DNA of 64,000 nucleotides from Elymus sibiricus (Eukaryota; Streptophyta; Magnoliopsida; Poales; Poaceae). The stretch is from NCBI GenBank assembly GCA_039707655.1, contig CM077664.1, positions 203,230,195 to 203,294,194 on the forward strand. The letters run 5' to 3'. The notes below the pieces were generated by a model. The model saw only the letters and a program-made list of their open reading frames with translations. It was not told the origin of the DNA and made no database searches. Position numbers and translations under genes: made by a program. Positions 12,086 through 24,138 of the stretch are shown here, piece after piece (the stretch's first letter is position 1; every line of letters begins with the position of its first letter).

Positions 12086-13807
12086 ATGGCGAGGGGCGAT
12101 AGCTGCTTGGCGCGCATCGGCGCCGGAGTCGCCATCGGCGGCGCGGTCGGCGGAGCCGTCGGTAACCTCCCCCCTCCCTACCTAAAACCCTAAACCCTAG
12201 CTGGCCCTGTGCCAATCCGCCCGGCGCTGGTTCGATTTCGCTTCTAGACTTTGGTCAAAATTCGTTCAGGGCCAGAATTGTTTCGCGGGGTTAGTTGCTG
12301 ATCTGTGACTTCCGCCTAGTGGGTTCTGGCTGTGATGTGGCCATGTGGGCGCATGAGTTGTGCTTATTACGGTTGCGTTTGGTAGGAAATCTTGTTGTAT
12401 GCTAAGGTAGGAGTTTTCCTCGCGGTGGAAGCAGACGTCTGTGACGACTTGATGTTGAACATCTGAAGGTTGCTCACTCAAGTGCTGGGCTTTTATGGTC
12501 GACCCCTGTATGGTTTGTGTCATGGGTGTTCGACTGGTGGTGGTGGTTAGAAATTCGGACCAGTGGTGAGAGAAGATGACTAGATCTTCTACTTTTAGGC
12601 TGTTCACGAGTAATATTATAGGGTCATTAATGCTAATGTGAAATGCGTGACAGATTAAAATATTCAGCTTCTGGCCTTAGTTACAGTTCTGGGCTTGATA
12701 AGTGATAACAAGTTAAAAGACTTTTGATGTTGTTTGGATGGTGTATCTTGGTAACTGACGTTGACAAGTAATAGCCCCAATCCTGCTGTTTAACAATGCT
12801 CGTGGAAACACAACAGGTTAGATATGCTGCTTAGTCATGCTTTTGGACATTGGGGGCATAACTGGCTGTTTCTGCTGAACAATTAGCGCTCTTATGGATG
12901 CTCTCAGTATTCTTAGTTTGCTCCTTCAGCTTAACAATTCTAGAGCTACTCGCCTACTAGTAATCTCTTAATGCAACTATGAGGGAGCTGCTTATTGTTG
13001 TTTTTTGATTTGTGCTTTCTCCTTAGTTTTGTGAACTTCAAGTGCTGGCATAGAATATGAAATTAATATCATGGAATTAATGGGCATGTTTCCCCCCTTT
13101 TTGTGCAGGTGCTGTCTATGGGACTTATGCCGCTATCAGATTGAGGGTAATCTTTTTTTTGCTTTTTAATACCTGAGCTACTTTGTGGTAGCACGCCACC
13201 ACTTGTTTTGTGTGTGTGTGTATTTTCATGGCATACTTGATGTGTTAAAGTTCAGAAATTAGAAATTACTAGTTTATGGTGCTCAAAATCAGTGAATTAG
13301 AATTATAGCGACTGTTCTGCTCTTTATCTTTTATAAGCATAACTCTTATCTTTCCACCTCAGCAACCACATATCTTTTTTTTCGTGATTAACTTCAAACT
13401 GTCTGCGCAAGTCAACAGTTAGTATTTGAAACTTCAAAGCTTTCTTTAATTAAACATGCTACTATTCAACACATAAAACACTGAAAACCAAGCTTACATC
13501 ATAATCCTGGGAAAACATCACTTTGCCTGCTTGTTTTAGCTGATTTAATGTAGAGTATTAAATTTACCAGGTTATAATTTGCTGTATGAAACACATCACT
13601 TCGCCTGCATTGTTTTAGCTGATTTAATTTAATCTACAAGCAAACGCGTCATTGAATTTTTTAGTGCTCACCAGTGATCTGATTTTGTTTCAGGTCCCTG
13701 GGTTGCTGAAGATCAGACACATCGGACAAGCCACTGTTGGCAGCGCTGCGGTATTCGGGCTTTTCCTGGGAGCTGGGAGCTTGATACACTGCGGAAAAAA
13801 TTACTAG
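12086..13807 (+). CDS. ROMO1: ROMO1/Mgr2-type mitochondrial inner-membrane protein
   Basis: Three coding exons at 12086-12161, 13109-13146 and 13694-13807, all with GT-AG introns, give 75 aa. Exon 2 is only 38 bp. The protein starts MARGDSCLARIG and ends LIHCGKNY. It has two Gly-rich hydrophobic segments (about 9-28 and 52-70) joined by a short basic loop (RLRVPGLLKIRH). This is the plant form of the Romo1/Mgr2 family: ROMO1 in animals modulates mitochondrial reactive oxygen and membrane dynamics, and yeast Mgr2 gates lateral release from the TIM23 translocase. The size (human about 79 aa) and Gly-x-x-x-Gly packing fit. An AATAAA signal lies at 13958-13963. The plant function is inferred from the family. 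Confidence 0.9.
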
Positions 13808-14138
13808 TTCACGTCAAGCTACCTCTGGTTTTACTAGGTTTTAAAGGATTATCTTATCTTAGGTAAAACATTTGTTTGATCTTGAAGGAACAGTGGAGTT
13901 CTGCTACTATTTACTCGGTCCTGGTTTTCGATATGTTTGCCCTACTGTTGATGTGGAAATAAAATCTTTCATCATCTGTATGAGAATTAAGTGGTGAAAG
14001 CAGGATTCATGAGAAAAAAACGTATTGTTGTATTAAAGTCACTTCGTCGTTCTTAGTAAAAGAAATAAACTATTCTCTCCTGACATTGAACGGGGTGAGG
14101 GGCAGCTGACGTTTTGTTGATGTTGTGTATATCAGCTA

Positions 14139-14240
14139 CTCCCTCTGTTTACAAATACTCCTAAGATGTTCTGGTTATTTCAATATATGGACTACAGACA
14201 TACCAAAAAACACTAAAACATGTCTATACGGAGGGAATGC
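14139..14240. mobile_element. Stowaway-type MITE (about 100 bp)
   Basis: The element begins CTCCCTCTG after a TA (14137-14138) and ends with CGGAGGGAATG before a TA, the classic inverted ends of Triticeae Tc1/mariner-derived MITEs. It lies in the 3' flank of the ROMO1-like gene. Confidence 0.75.
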
Positions 14241-14829
14241 TAAATCCAGACAACAGTTTTGGAAAGAGACCAGTTGAATGTGCAAGTTCTTTGTTCAGCG
14301 GGGCTCTAGATGGTGTTTTTACAGAACGTAAAATTTCACTCATCCTTAGCAGCGTGTCTTGTTCTAGAGGCCTTGTTCTTCTTTTGAACTTTGGCGTTTA
14401 TTACTTGTAATTAAACAAATTGTCTGTTATGTAAGACAGGGGAAAAAGAAATCAGGAGGGGATCAAGCTCATGTGTGACTCCATTTACTTCCGGGACACA
14501 ACGCTTGATTGTCGCCTTGCCAAAGGCTCAAGCTGCTGGCACTCGTCGGTAACGACAGCTCCTGTCGCACAGTAATATGAGGGGTTCAAGATTGCTTGCA
14601 CGATTTCTGTTGAATCACATTCGATATTTCGATCACAAGGAGAGAATTTTCAGATCATTCAAAAGCTGGAGCCCCCCTTCAATAGGCAAATGCCTCCATG
14701 GCCGGGGCATCCACAGCATGTTCCACATAGCAGTTCGAGCCCGCAGGCCGCAACGAACGCCCTGCCAGAGTATCGTAAGACAGGCGCCGGACCCAGCATC
14801 CACATGGAGGCTAGCGTCAAGATTGTTTA

Positions 14830-14931
14830 AGCCTTGTTCGGTTTAATGCGCGTAGGATTGAGGGGGCTTTTGACTTGCAAGGAATTTAATCCCCCTCGAC
14901 CCCTTCAAACCTCTCCAAACCGAACAAGGCC
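14830..14931. mobile_element. Tourist-like MITE with TTA target duplication
   Basis: Inverted ends GCCTTGTTCGGTTT and AAACCGAACAAGGC enclose about 100 bp. TTA occurs directly outside both ends (14827-14829 and 14932-14934), as expected for PIF/Harbinger-derived MITEs. Confidence 0.75.
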
Positions 14932-15183
14932 TTACCAGGAGTTATGTCACAGGACATTTTGACGAACCAGCAAACTAAAGTAATATACACACATCACTGT
15001 TTCAGCCTATCAATTTTACTAGCTAGTAGTACAATCTTATGTACATGAAATATCCATTATGTCTTACTATCTGCCGTTTCTAAAATATAGGGATCGACTG
15101 AACTAAGACTACAACACACTTACTGGTTACAACTTCAGTCTTACATTCAGTTTGGAATACTCAAACTATGGGGTTATCTGCCT

Positions 15184-17907
15184 TCACAAGCCGATCAGGG
15201 CACGAGGTCTGTGCTCGATGGTCAACAATGGCATACCAGACTGCGAAACAGCTCTTACGAACCCCATGTTAGCAGTCAAAGTGGGAGCACGCCAGTGGTC
15301 ACCTGTGCCAAAAACAACCTTCTTCTTCATGGCAAGCTTCCTTGTTGTTGGAAGATCCATCATACGTGCTGAAGGACTGTCTGGCACAATTCTGCAGGTC
15401 CAAAAGCACTTGCTAAGTATGCGGTAGATGGCTGACTGGGGCAACAGAATTCAAGACCATTCACATGCATAAAAATTACTGTACATGACAATAAACAGTA
15501 AACAGAGACAAATACAATTTCCTAGTTTAGCAAGATAATGCTATATGCTGCATATTTGTGTGACCAAAGAGAAAGCTTAGTTAATCAACAAGCCAACAAT
15601 GAGACCAGAATACCAACCAAGGCTACATGAATACTAACAGTAAGCAGAGTGAAATGACCATCAGTGAGATAAAAGGGTGAACACACTAAACATATCCTTC
15701 TTCAAGTATCACAGCACAATGACAGGATTGAAATGGAGAATGGAAATACCCGTCTGATAATGTTGGGTTTCACAATGCTATTTATACATTGCTCTCTAGC
15801 TTACACTAGTGTCAAAAAAACGTCTTACATTATGGGACGGAGTAGTACAAGTAAAGGTAGGAAAAGAAAGGGCCTAGTCATCAACCAAGAAAACAGTGTA
15901 AGAAGCTAGCTTGTCGACACCAAAATATTTGATACAAATAGATCGGAATAGGTCCCCTTTACGTGAAGTGAAGTAATGAAGTTAACACTTTCTTTCAGCA
16001 TCACTAAGCAAGTGTAACAGACTAAAGACTAAAAATGAATTGGTCATGAAACTGGAAGTTGATAATGAATTAGTGAATTAGAGTTCAGATCAAACTTTCT
16101 GTATACATGTAACACCCTTTATGTTCGGCAAATATCTCTCTCACACATTTTTTTTCTCCTAGTTCTGTCACACTTGCAACGTGTCTGGATCAATTCCGCA
16201 CTACAAGTTTTTCCCTTAAAGATAAGAAGGAAAAATAACTACAAAATTAGAAACAGAAAGAAAACTACTGAGTAAATATGCTGCAGAAACAAAGGCAGGC
16301 TATGGAATCAAAACTGAAAACTAGAGTTTATACTAGGGCCATTAGTGTTATACTCCCTCTGATCGCAAATGTAGGTCGTTACATTAACTTGACCAGATAA
16401 AGGCAAGTCATGTATAAACACTGAAAACTAGAGTTGATACTGGAGAATAAAAGGCCCATATGAAATATAAAGGTTTTATGCTCACATAAGTTGTTTCAGT
16501 AATTGACTTGCTCTGGTTTTCTCCTCTGGCCCGCCACACATTGAAACAATTTCGTTGAACTCTGAGTTAACAGCTTCACATATGATACACTTCTTTCCGT
16601 CCACTGCTTTCCCCAGTTCAACAAATATTGGAGACTGGAGCTCGGATTGCGCCTGCAAGAAAGTATGAATACAATACATCCTATTAAGTTTGACACAAGA
16701 TTTACAGCTCTTGTTGGCAACATAGTCCTCTACTTGTGTTTTGAGAAAACAGGTTTGACTGATGGCAATGGATAATATGTTCTTCTGAATTCTGATTTAT
16801 CATGTTTTCTGGACTATATAAACATATTTTGTAGAAGTTTGTAAATATGTAATAGTTTGAACTTTAATATTGTCGATATATACAGTCAAGATTTATTAAA
16901 CATCATTAGAAACTTGAAGTCAATTAACTAGATGAACTAGATTATTTATGAACACACTCTTCTAGGTTGAAAATCAAATATTTCCAAAGCACCTGATCCA
17001 TGACGAACTTGTAGTTGCACTTGAACCTGGCCCTGGTCTCCGCCTCCGGAGCACCCATCAGCTTCGCCACCCCGCCATTGCTGATACCTGATACTATCGC
17101 AATAAGAGCCGTCGTGTCTAGATTCACCATCTCCATGGAGGTCATCCTCATCTTCCCCATGAAGTCAGCAAACCAACCCTCCAATTGGTCACCGCTCCCC
17201 TCCTCCACCTCCTCCACGTCTCGGTGCGGTGGCGGTAACAACACTTCACCACCACCATCCACCACTTCAATCTCGAACGCCCTAAAGCCCCTCATCTCCT
17301 CGCTGGGGTGGAAGCTGACGCTAACCCAGCCGTCCTCCTCCTTGTCGTCCTCGGACTCGCCGACGAATTCCGCTAGCAAGTCGATCTCTACGGCCCCGAA
17401 CCCCTCGGCGAGCCCGAACACGATGTCCGCGCCGACGCCACGGGCGAAGGCGAGTAGCAGTTTCTCGGGGCGGGTTGCCGGCGGAGCGGAGCGCGCGGCA
17501 TCCAGCACGGCCGCGACGCGGGAGCTGAGGCCCTTGCGCGGGACCCACTGGAAGCCTGAAGGGTTGCGCGCGGAGAGGAGCACCCACGCGGGGCGGGAGC
17601 GGAAGGCGCAGGCGAAGTCCACGCCCGGGAGGGGCGAGAGGCGGGACGGCGAGCGCACGGCGGGGTGGGTGAGGAGGAGGTGGAGCGCCCCGAGGTGGGG
17701 CAGGTTGGAGGAGAGCGGCCTGGCGGGGTTGGGGTGGTTACACGAGGCAAGGAAGCGCAGCTCGGCGGCGACGAGGCGGAGGAGGGAGCGGAGAGCGGGG
17801 TGGCGCGGCAGGGAGGGCGACGCGGCGAGGCGATCGTGCAGCGCGCGGCACTGCGCCCGCGCGAGCTCCAGCTCGGTGGGGCAGGCGGCGGCGGGAGGCT
17901 CGGCCAT
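15184..17907 (-). CDS. DUF1308 (UPF0415, C7orf25-like) protein
   Basis: Three coding exons on the minus strand, 17907-16993, 16652-16486 and 15391-15184, total 1,290 nt and 429 aa, close to the human homologue's length. All introns are GT-AG; phases are 0 and 2. The N-terminus (MAEPPAAACPTELELARAQC) leads into the block GVDFACAFRSRPAWVLLSARNPSGF (about residues 105-130), typical of grass DUF1308 proteins. The C-terminal block VVFGTGDHWRAPTLTANMGFVRA matches the conserved end of UPF0415. The molecular function is unknown; the family is broadly conserved in eukaryotes and often single copy. The start at 17907 gives the family-like N-terminus, although the frame stays open upstream to 18216. The gene is divergent from CDT1. 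Confidence 0.9.
15801..15845. mobile_element. Stowaway MITE fragment
   Basis: A half-element: ACTAGTGTCAAAAAAACGTCTTACATTATGGGACGGAG resembles the right arm of a Stowaway (it is within the DUF1308 intron). The left end is missing. Confidence 0.45.
16351..16385. mobile_element. Stowaway MITE left-end fragment
   Basis: TACTCCCTCTGATCGCAAAT resembles the left terminus of a Stowaway MITE; no matching right end was seen. It lies in the DUF1308 intron. Confidence 0.4.
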
Positions 17908-18291
17908 TTTCGCTGCGCCGCTCCTCTGCTCAGGAACCAGGAGCCGGCCGGATTCGCGTCGAGTTGGGGGGGGAAGAACCAGGCGTGGGTCGAGGCGGGC
18001 CGGCCCAGTTGCGGCGAAGTCCTTGGACCTAGTTGTCGACTGGCCCAAACGAGCCGTCCGTTCTGACGTATAAAAAGGCCAGAAATGTAACCGTTGGGCT
18101 CGGGTCATTTTGAACCGCACCGTGGCATTTGGTCTCTTTCGGCCGCCTCCCCCTTCTCCAGTTCCCAGTTCCCACCCCCCAAACGACGAACTCCCGCCGC
18201 CGCCGGCCGCTCCCACGGCGAGCTAGCCCGCCCGAAGCGCCGTACCTCGCTAGATCCGAGACCGCACGGGCTTCCGGATCTCGGTTCGCCG
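17908..18291. promoter_or_regulatory. Shared divergent promoter, DUF1308 / CDT1
   Basis: Only 160 bp separate the DUF1308 start codon (17907) from a TATA box on the plus strand (TATAAAAA, 18069-18076). CCCAACGGTTA, a full match to the plant MSA (M-phase-specific activator) consensus, lies on the minus strand at 18088-18098 at the likely CDT1 transcript start. A non-coding first exon of CDT1 appears to end at the donor CCG/GTACGT (18291). No E2F site (TTTSSCGC) was found here. Confidence 0.55.
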
Positions 18292-19463
18292 GTACGTTTC
18301 TCTAGATCTACACCCTCCTCGTTGGTTTCGCACATCCCGATTTGGTGCTACCACCATCGATGTGTGCTTCGTCTCGTCGATTCGGTGTGTCCCGTCGTTT
18401 CTGTTTCGTGCGTTCTGCGGCGTGGTATGTTTTGCATCCTGGCGCCCATGCCTTGTGGTGGCCGGAGTGGCGCGGTGATTAGTCCGACCATTGGTCAGGC
18501 TATGCTGTGACGAGCCGTGGAGAAACGTTAGGGTTTGTGGTATTTGTCAGATTCGTTTAAAATTGGAATGCTATGCTAAATTTCCCTGTCTAACTTTTGA
18601 ATCTTACATTGGGGGAGCAACAGATAGTTGTTGATATTTTCTTTCTCTCTTGGTTCAGCTCTGGTTGTTCATCTAGATATTGTTGTCTCATACTATTTCG
18701 AAGTGGATATGCACAGATTTTTCTATCCCGTGGTTAGCCTCGCAAGCCATCGCAAAATTTGGTACCAAAGAACTTGGGCACTACTTGCAATTATCATATT
18801 TGGCGGGTGTTAACCAGGAGTTTGGAACCTCCTAGGCTAGAACTACTTGCCAAAATGCGTGCAAAGGTTTGGCTCACCCCACAGACCACAGAAGGGGAAG
18901 TTTAGGGTTCCCCTCCTTTTATTTCTTTGCACAGCCGCCTCCTCTGTTCTCTGTCACTCCATACTCACATCTCTCTTCTATCCTTTCCTCTCTGCTTCAG
19001 AGTTCTCTGTTAAGCTCACAGCAAAACCAAACCCCAACCCCTAGTTTTTTTAGACCTTATACCAAACCCCAAGTTCCTCTCTCCCATCCTTGCTGCAGTT
19101 GGGCTAGCATAATTTGGTGCTAGTTTACATTTCATATATATTTACACAAGTAGAGACTTTGCATCTGAAATTCTGCATATTCTGCATTTTTGTTTGTAAA
19201 GATGGTTTGTGTTGGAGCCATGAGGATTAGATCTTATCGGTGTGTTACCAGTAATTTAGTAAACCTGGGAGATACTATGACTAAAGTGGTTGATATGGCT
19301 ATTTTTCTATGTTTTCTTAGTGCTATACTGCACTTTTTCCTGCAACTTATCAATGTACTTGTACGCAAGCCCCATTTGTGCTCTGTTTGATTGTAGAACA
19401 CATTACCGTAAGAAAGATGTCTAATACATGATTAGTCCATTATTGTAGTGCTTGGAGCTGAGA

Positions 19464-22400
19464 ATGGTCGAGGGGAAAATTGTTCAAGTTGACCTCGAGA
19501 AAGGACTTAATCAAATGCCTAATGATAGCAGTTCAACTAGCCCTGCAACTATGCGGAAGATGAAACCTGATATGGATGATTCTGGGAGAAGAACTGAATC
19601 ACCAACTCCAGAGAAACCTGAGTCTGGAAGGGAGGAGTTTGTTGTCAGCTCATTGGCAACTAATTTACTTTCAGAGAGGTACAAGGACAGATTAGCTGAG
19701 AAGCTGTTGGGAAATGAGGATGAAACAGACGATGAAGATGATAATGACATTGCTTTGCCTGATGGCAGCCAATCTCCAGTTTCAAATGAACTTCTTGAGA
19801 AGTGAGCCATTTTTCTATTTTCATCTCATATATGATGATGCATCCTTTTGCTGCCTAGCCTTGATTGTCCATCGTTCTTTTTCTAACAATGTCAGACACA
19901 AGAATTTGCTTACTCTTTTCAACCGGATGGAGAGTTCTATAAGGTTGCTGCGCCTGAGAAAGAAGATGACTACATTTACCAACATTGCAACCCAGGTGGA
20001 AGTACTCACTAAGAGGTATTAATGACAATGAGAAATGTCTGTCTGTAAAATCATTATCCATATATTGGAGTCTGATGATGATTTTTCTTCATTGCAGAAA
20101 GTTCTTGTACTCTCATTTGGCCCAGATGAAGCATTTATTCCCAGAAGCAATCCAGATAAATAGGATACTCTTGCATGATCAGAAAAGCCTATGCATGTAT
20201 GCTGACATGGAAATTACACTTCTAAAGGACGCTGTGGAATGCAGTAATCCTCAAGAGTCTCCAGCCATGGCAATTTGCGAGGCTTTTCGCTCAAAGCTTT
20301 TGTGCTTCTTGGGATCTCATCATAAGGTACTAAACTTAGTTCAACTGATAGTTTTCCTTTGTTTTTGTGAATGACACGTCCTGTAACTTGCTTGGAGCAC
20401 CTAAAGACCTCTCAATCGCAGTTCCTAACAGCTTCATCGTCTGTTTCATACTCAAACTTACTTAGTTCCTTATTTTTTATCTCTAATAGTTTTCGCTGTA
20501 TGACATGTCCTGTAACTTGCTTGGAGCACCTCAAGACCTCTGAACCGCAGTCCCATATTTTCATCTTTAATAGTTTTCGCTGTATGACATGTCCTGTAAC
20601 TTGCTTGGAGCACCCCCAAGCCTCTCAACTCTAATTCCTTATTTTTCATCTCTAATAACCTTTTTATGGTCATGATAATTTTCTTAGCATTCTTGTTGGA
20701 ATTTTTATGTATGCAGGATATCGATGTTCCTGAGGCCACACTACCAGAACCCTTTAATTTAAGGGAGGAGCTATATCTTGATGCACTGCATAGTGGCCAT
20801 TCTGTTGAAGGAGTTCTTGAATTTTCCTCTGAAAATGGATTTTCAAATGCTTCTCACTTCCCACAATCTTTTCAAAAACTTATGTCCCAGAAGAGTATTA
20901 CTAAAGTTACTGAAAAGACTCGACTACTTTCTGATCCAGTAGAAGTGATCTCCCTGGGTGCTGATGATACAGGAGGTCCAGATAGAAGCTCTAACAAGCA
21001 TGTTTCGGTTCCAGCCAATGCCAATATTTCTGATACTCCAAGCCGCCATTCGATCTCTTTCTGTGAAAACAGTACACCAAAGCAAGGCATCTCAAATTCA
21101 CTATCGATGGCTGAAACACCGGCAATGCAGACACCAAAAAGGCCATTGCCCACTCCAGTTGCGAAACATGAACCCTCAAGTAGACATGGCTCTGAACCAC
21201 GATCTACCAATTCAGCCCGCAGATCACTAATAATGTTCTCACCATCAAAGTTTGATGAAAGCCCTTCTGATCATGATCCTGACACATCAAAACTTGACAA
21301 GGATGGGGTGACTTCTATCACAGAACCTGAGGTTACAACTGGAAAATGCCTTTTCCCAGAAGAAACATTTACTTTTACTGATTTACTGGTGGTACGTGAC
21401 TTTATTCTTATGCCTGGATATATGTGTTTTCGCATATGGGTTAATGCATACTGGAAGATGAATTTCTTAAATGCCATCAGGAATTGCATAACTACATAAC
21501 AGATATGTTTGCTGCATTCTCATTCATTTAAAATTCTGACTGTGCAATGCATCATATATGTCATTTTGTTCTCATAAACATGATTCTAGTATAAATTGTA
21601 TCGAATAGACCTCTTAGCGACTAAGAAGGTTGGCAGTGTACTAAATAATTCTGCAGTAATTTTGTTGTTGTTGAAGTAATGCCAAAAGGTATATTCATTT
21701 GCTTTAAAAATTTATGCTTCGAAATTAGTCAGCATTAGAGTACTGGTAACTAGCAGTAAAATGCCAATTATCTTGTGATATCATAACCTGAGCAGAGGCA
21801 CACTGATGATGGTTTGGTAGGACAAATTCTTGGTTTTGCTGCAGGGTAAAAATGCACTGTATAAGAAAGAACATACTTACCTAGTCATCGTTGATTATTG
21901 TCTTCATTTTCTATGTTTCACTGTAGTGACTTTTAGCACCTTACTTGCAGGAAAATGATAACAAAACCGTTCAAGTATCCTCAACGAATTCCCAGGAAAA
22001 GCTAGATTCTTTACGTGTCACATTCGACATAGTCTGTGGTATCTCTGGATCTACCAAGAATTCACTAATCACTAAACAGGAACTGTTTCACAATATTCTT
22101 GCTAATAACTTGGAGATAGAAGAGACAGGTACATAGTTGATCTAGCTGTTCCAACCTTTCTGTACTCAATCTTTCTCAAAGCTGTACTTATTGTCCTTTC
22201 ACTTTCCCATATCTGGCCTGTCACTTGACAGGAGAGATAGAAGCACAGTTGAATATCTTAGAGGATCTCTCTCCTGATTGGATATCTAAGGAGCTACGTG
22301 GTGGAGAAATTCTTTACAGGCAAGCCCCATCTGATGTTTTGTTTATTAGCATAATTTTATGTGTTCTGTAGTTATAAATATTTTAGGAGTGGCATTAAGT

Positions 22401-22484
22401 ATTAACACCGTTTTTACCCATGGCAGCATTAAGCAAATACCAGATCAGAAGTCGGTTCGGGAAAGACTCACAGAAGTCATATGA
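19464..22484 (+). CDS. CDT1: DNA replication licensing factor CDT1
   Basis: Seven coding exons (19464-19801, 19896-20015, 20098-20326, 20717-21391, 21951-22128, 22232-22319, 22427-22484) total 1,686 nt and 561 aa. A non-coding exon near 18100-18291 precedes a 1.15-kb leader intron. CDT1 loads MCM helicases with ORC and CDC6 in G1 and binds geminin in animals. The geminin/MCM-binding winged helix is clear at about 113-270 (LLRLRKKMTTFTNIATQVEV, then TKRKFLYSHLAQMKHLFPEA). The C-terminal winged helix is at about 460-561 (ITKQELFHNILANNLEIEE, ending SVRERLTEVI). The linker carries several S/T-P sites (TPEK, SPVS, TPSR, TPKQ, TPKR, SPSK) and an RRSLIMF cyclin-binding-like motif, consistent with CDK control. 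No N-terminal PIP degron was seen. The sixth coding intron starts with GC rather than GT. Confidence 0.92.
20372..20660 (+). repeat. Imperfect tandem repeat in a CDT1 intron
   Basis: Three copies of a unit starting GACAYGTCCTGTAACTTGCT begin at 20372, 20501 and 20584; the unit continues GGAGCACC...CCTC and is followed by TTTTCATCTNTAATAG. Unit spacing is about 129 and 83 bp. The array fills most of the intron 20327-20716. Confidence 0.8.
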
Positions 22485-23163
22485 GATGAGACAATCTGTG
22501 CAAAGCTGAAGAACCTAAAAAAGCTGTATGTACTGATTTCTCGGGATTTGACCAGCATATGGAATCATCTGGATTGCACATCGAGTGCTTTACTGAAATA
22601 CTAAGCATCAACAAGCGCGGATAATTTCTTCATGCTTTTGCTGAATGGAGCACTGAACTCTGGTTGCTGACCATTTGCTGAATGCTGTAACTTAGATGCA
22701 ACCGTGCAAGAGAATCTCTTGCACGCTCTGTAGAATTCGACAAAATGTTTTCTATGGTGTAAACTGTCTTTGGTATCTGCTCTGTGACCACTTAAGTTAC
22801 TCCTGCAAATGTGAATGATTTGTTTGTTATACTTCTTCAGCAACCCTTGGAAATGATCATACAGCTTTCTCAAGCTTCTCGTATGTTTTGTGTTTCCAAA
22901 TTCTTTATGCACCACACTGCTCACTATTATATGCTTGAAGGTCACACACAAGAACTTCTCATGGGTGCTAAACCATAGGCTGCACTGTTTATTTTATAAT
23001 AAAAATCACGCAATCGTATAATACGTAATCTGACCTCCCTATAGGATCTGTTTAACCGGGCTTCTCTCTGACAAAGAAATATATGTACATGACACTCGAC
23101 CGGCAAAGTGGTGCGAGCACAGCCAGCAACCTGCGCCCACCTTTGTTTTGAGAACGAAGGTGC
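22485..23163. other. Convergent 3' flanks of CDT1 and the kiwellin gene
   Basis: No further ORF of interest. Contains the likely 3' UTR of CDT1 (from 22485) and, on the other strand, the 3' UTR of the kiwellin-like gene. Confidence 0.5.
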
Positions 23164-23733
23164 TCACTCGTCAGACCAGGTGATGCCCTCCATGCCGACG
23201 TTCTGGTCGAGCCCCAACGCATTCCACACTGCTGGAGAGGCGTCGACTATGTTGTTGGCACATGGCGGTTCGTAGTTGTGATCGTTGTCACAGCCATACA
23301 CGGAGTCGCACTCGTCCACCACCTTGGCGTACACGGAGTTGCCATTGGCAGTGATCTTGATACGGTGCCCGCAACGGGCCATGTTCTTGAACCAGCCGGT
23401 GGACAGCGCGACGACCATCTCCTCATCGCTATGGTAGGCATTGTCACACTCCGATGGGCCGCCGCCGTCCTTGCCCTTCTCAAAGCTGTTGAGCGTCAAG
23501 ACGGCCTTCGTGGTCATGGTGACTGGGGGTGAGCAGTGGTACTGCGGGTATCTCTTGCCATCCTCACAACAGTCCGGGTCATTGCTCTTCTCGCACTTGC
23601 CCGACTTTCCTGGAAGATATCCACTTGCATGGCAGACACCGAGACCCGGGCGGAGTGAGGACGCGATGTGGGAGGTGGAGAGGGCCACCAGCAGGAAGAT
23701 TGCCATGGTGGCTAGAGCTCTTGCGGTAGCCAT
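23164..23733 (-). CDS. Kiwellin / ripening-related secreted protein
   Basis: Intron-less, 189 aa. A signal peptide (about 1-26, MATARALATMAIFLLVALST) is followed by a Cys-rich mature protein. The kiwellin signature is present: GYLPGKSGKC near the N-terminus, DCC, YHCSPPVT, the run ALSTGWFKNMARC, a double-psi beta-barrel core with NSVYAKVVDECDSVYGCD, and a C-terminal NNIVDASPAVWNALG. Kiwellins are apoplastic proteins induced in defence and ripening; a maize member binds and inhibits a secreted chorismate mutase of the smut Ustilago maydis. The start was chosen at the signal peptide; the frame is open 54 codons further upstream, through the leader. The TATA box is at 23842-23848 on the minus strand. 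Confidence 0.92.
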   Translation of the reverse strand: MATARALATMAIFLLVALSTSHIASSLRPGLGVCHASGYLPGKSGKCEKSNDPDCCEDGKRYPQYHCSPPVTMTTKAVLTLNSFEKGKDGGGPSECDNAYHSDEEMVVALSTGWFKNMARCGHRIKITANGNSVYAKVVDECDSVYGCDNDHNYEPPCANNIVDASPAVWNALGLDQNVGMEGITWSDE

Positions 23734-23841
23734 CTTAGCTACTGAAAACTCTTGAACTGTAACCCTTGTATTCTTGGTTGCTGCTACACTGGTTTTTTGA
23801 CAACTTGATTGATTGCGTGGTTGGAGAGCTGCAGGGTCGAC

Positions 23842-23848
23842 TTTATAT
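23842..23848 (-). promoter_or_regulatory. TATA box of the kiwellin-like gene
   Basis: CTATATAAAG on the minus strand, about 110 bp before the start codon at 23733, gives a leader of roughly 80 nt. Confidence 0.7.
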
Positions 23849-24138
23849 AGTGATCTCCCTGCTGCTGCATCTGCCAGTTCAGTTATGAATACCAACTAGC
23901 TGCATGTTCTCCACGGCAAATCGTTGATAAGTTCATACTCCGTACATGCCAGTCCGTAACGTAGCAAATGAGTTGATAAATAGTAGGACGGACATATTCT
24001 GTGTCTCAGCGTTACCCATCGGAAAGACATGATTGGGACGATGATAAAATACTGCGGAATAGGTTCAAGAAACCGAATGGACTGATAGCAACATTCTGCC
24101 GCCCTTTTCCCGGTGCTTCCGATCGTGACTAACAGAAC

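Noticed and set aside
18094..18510. 138-codon frame at the CDT1 leader
   Set aside because: It spans the non-coding first exon and a GT donor, with no similarity to CDT1 N-termini.
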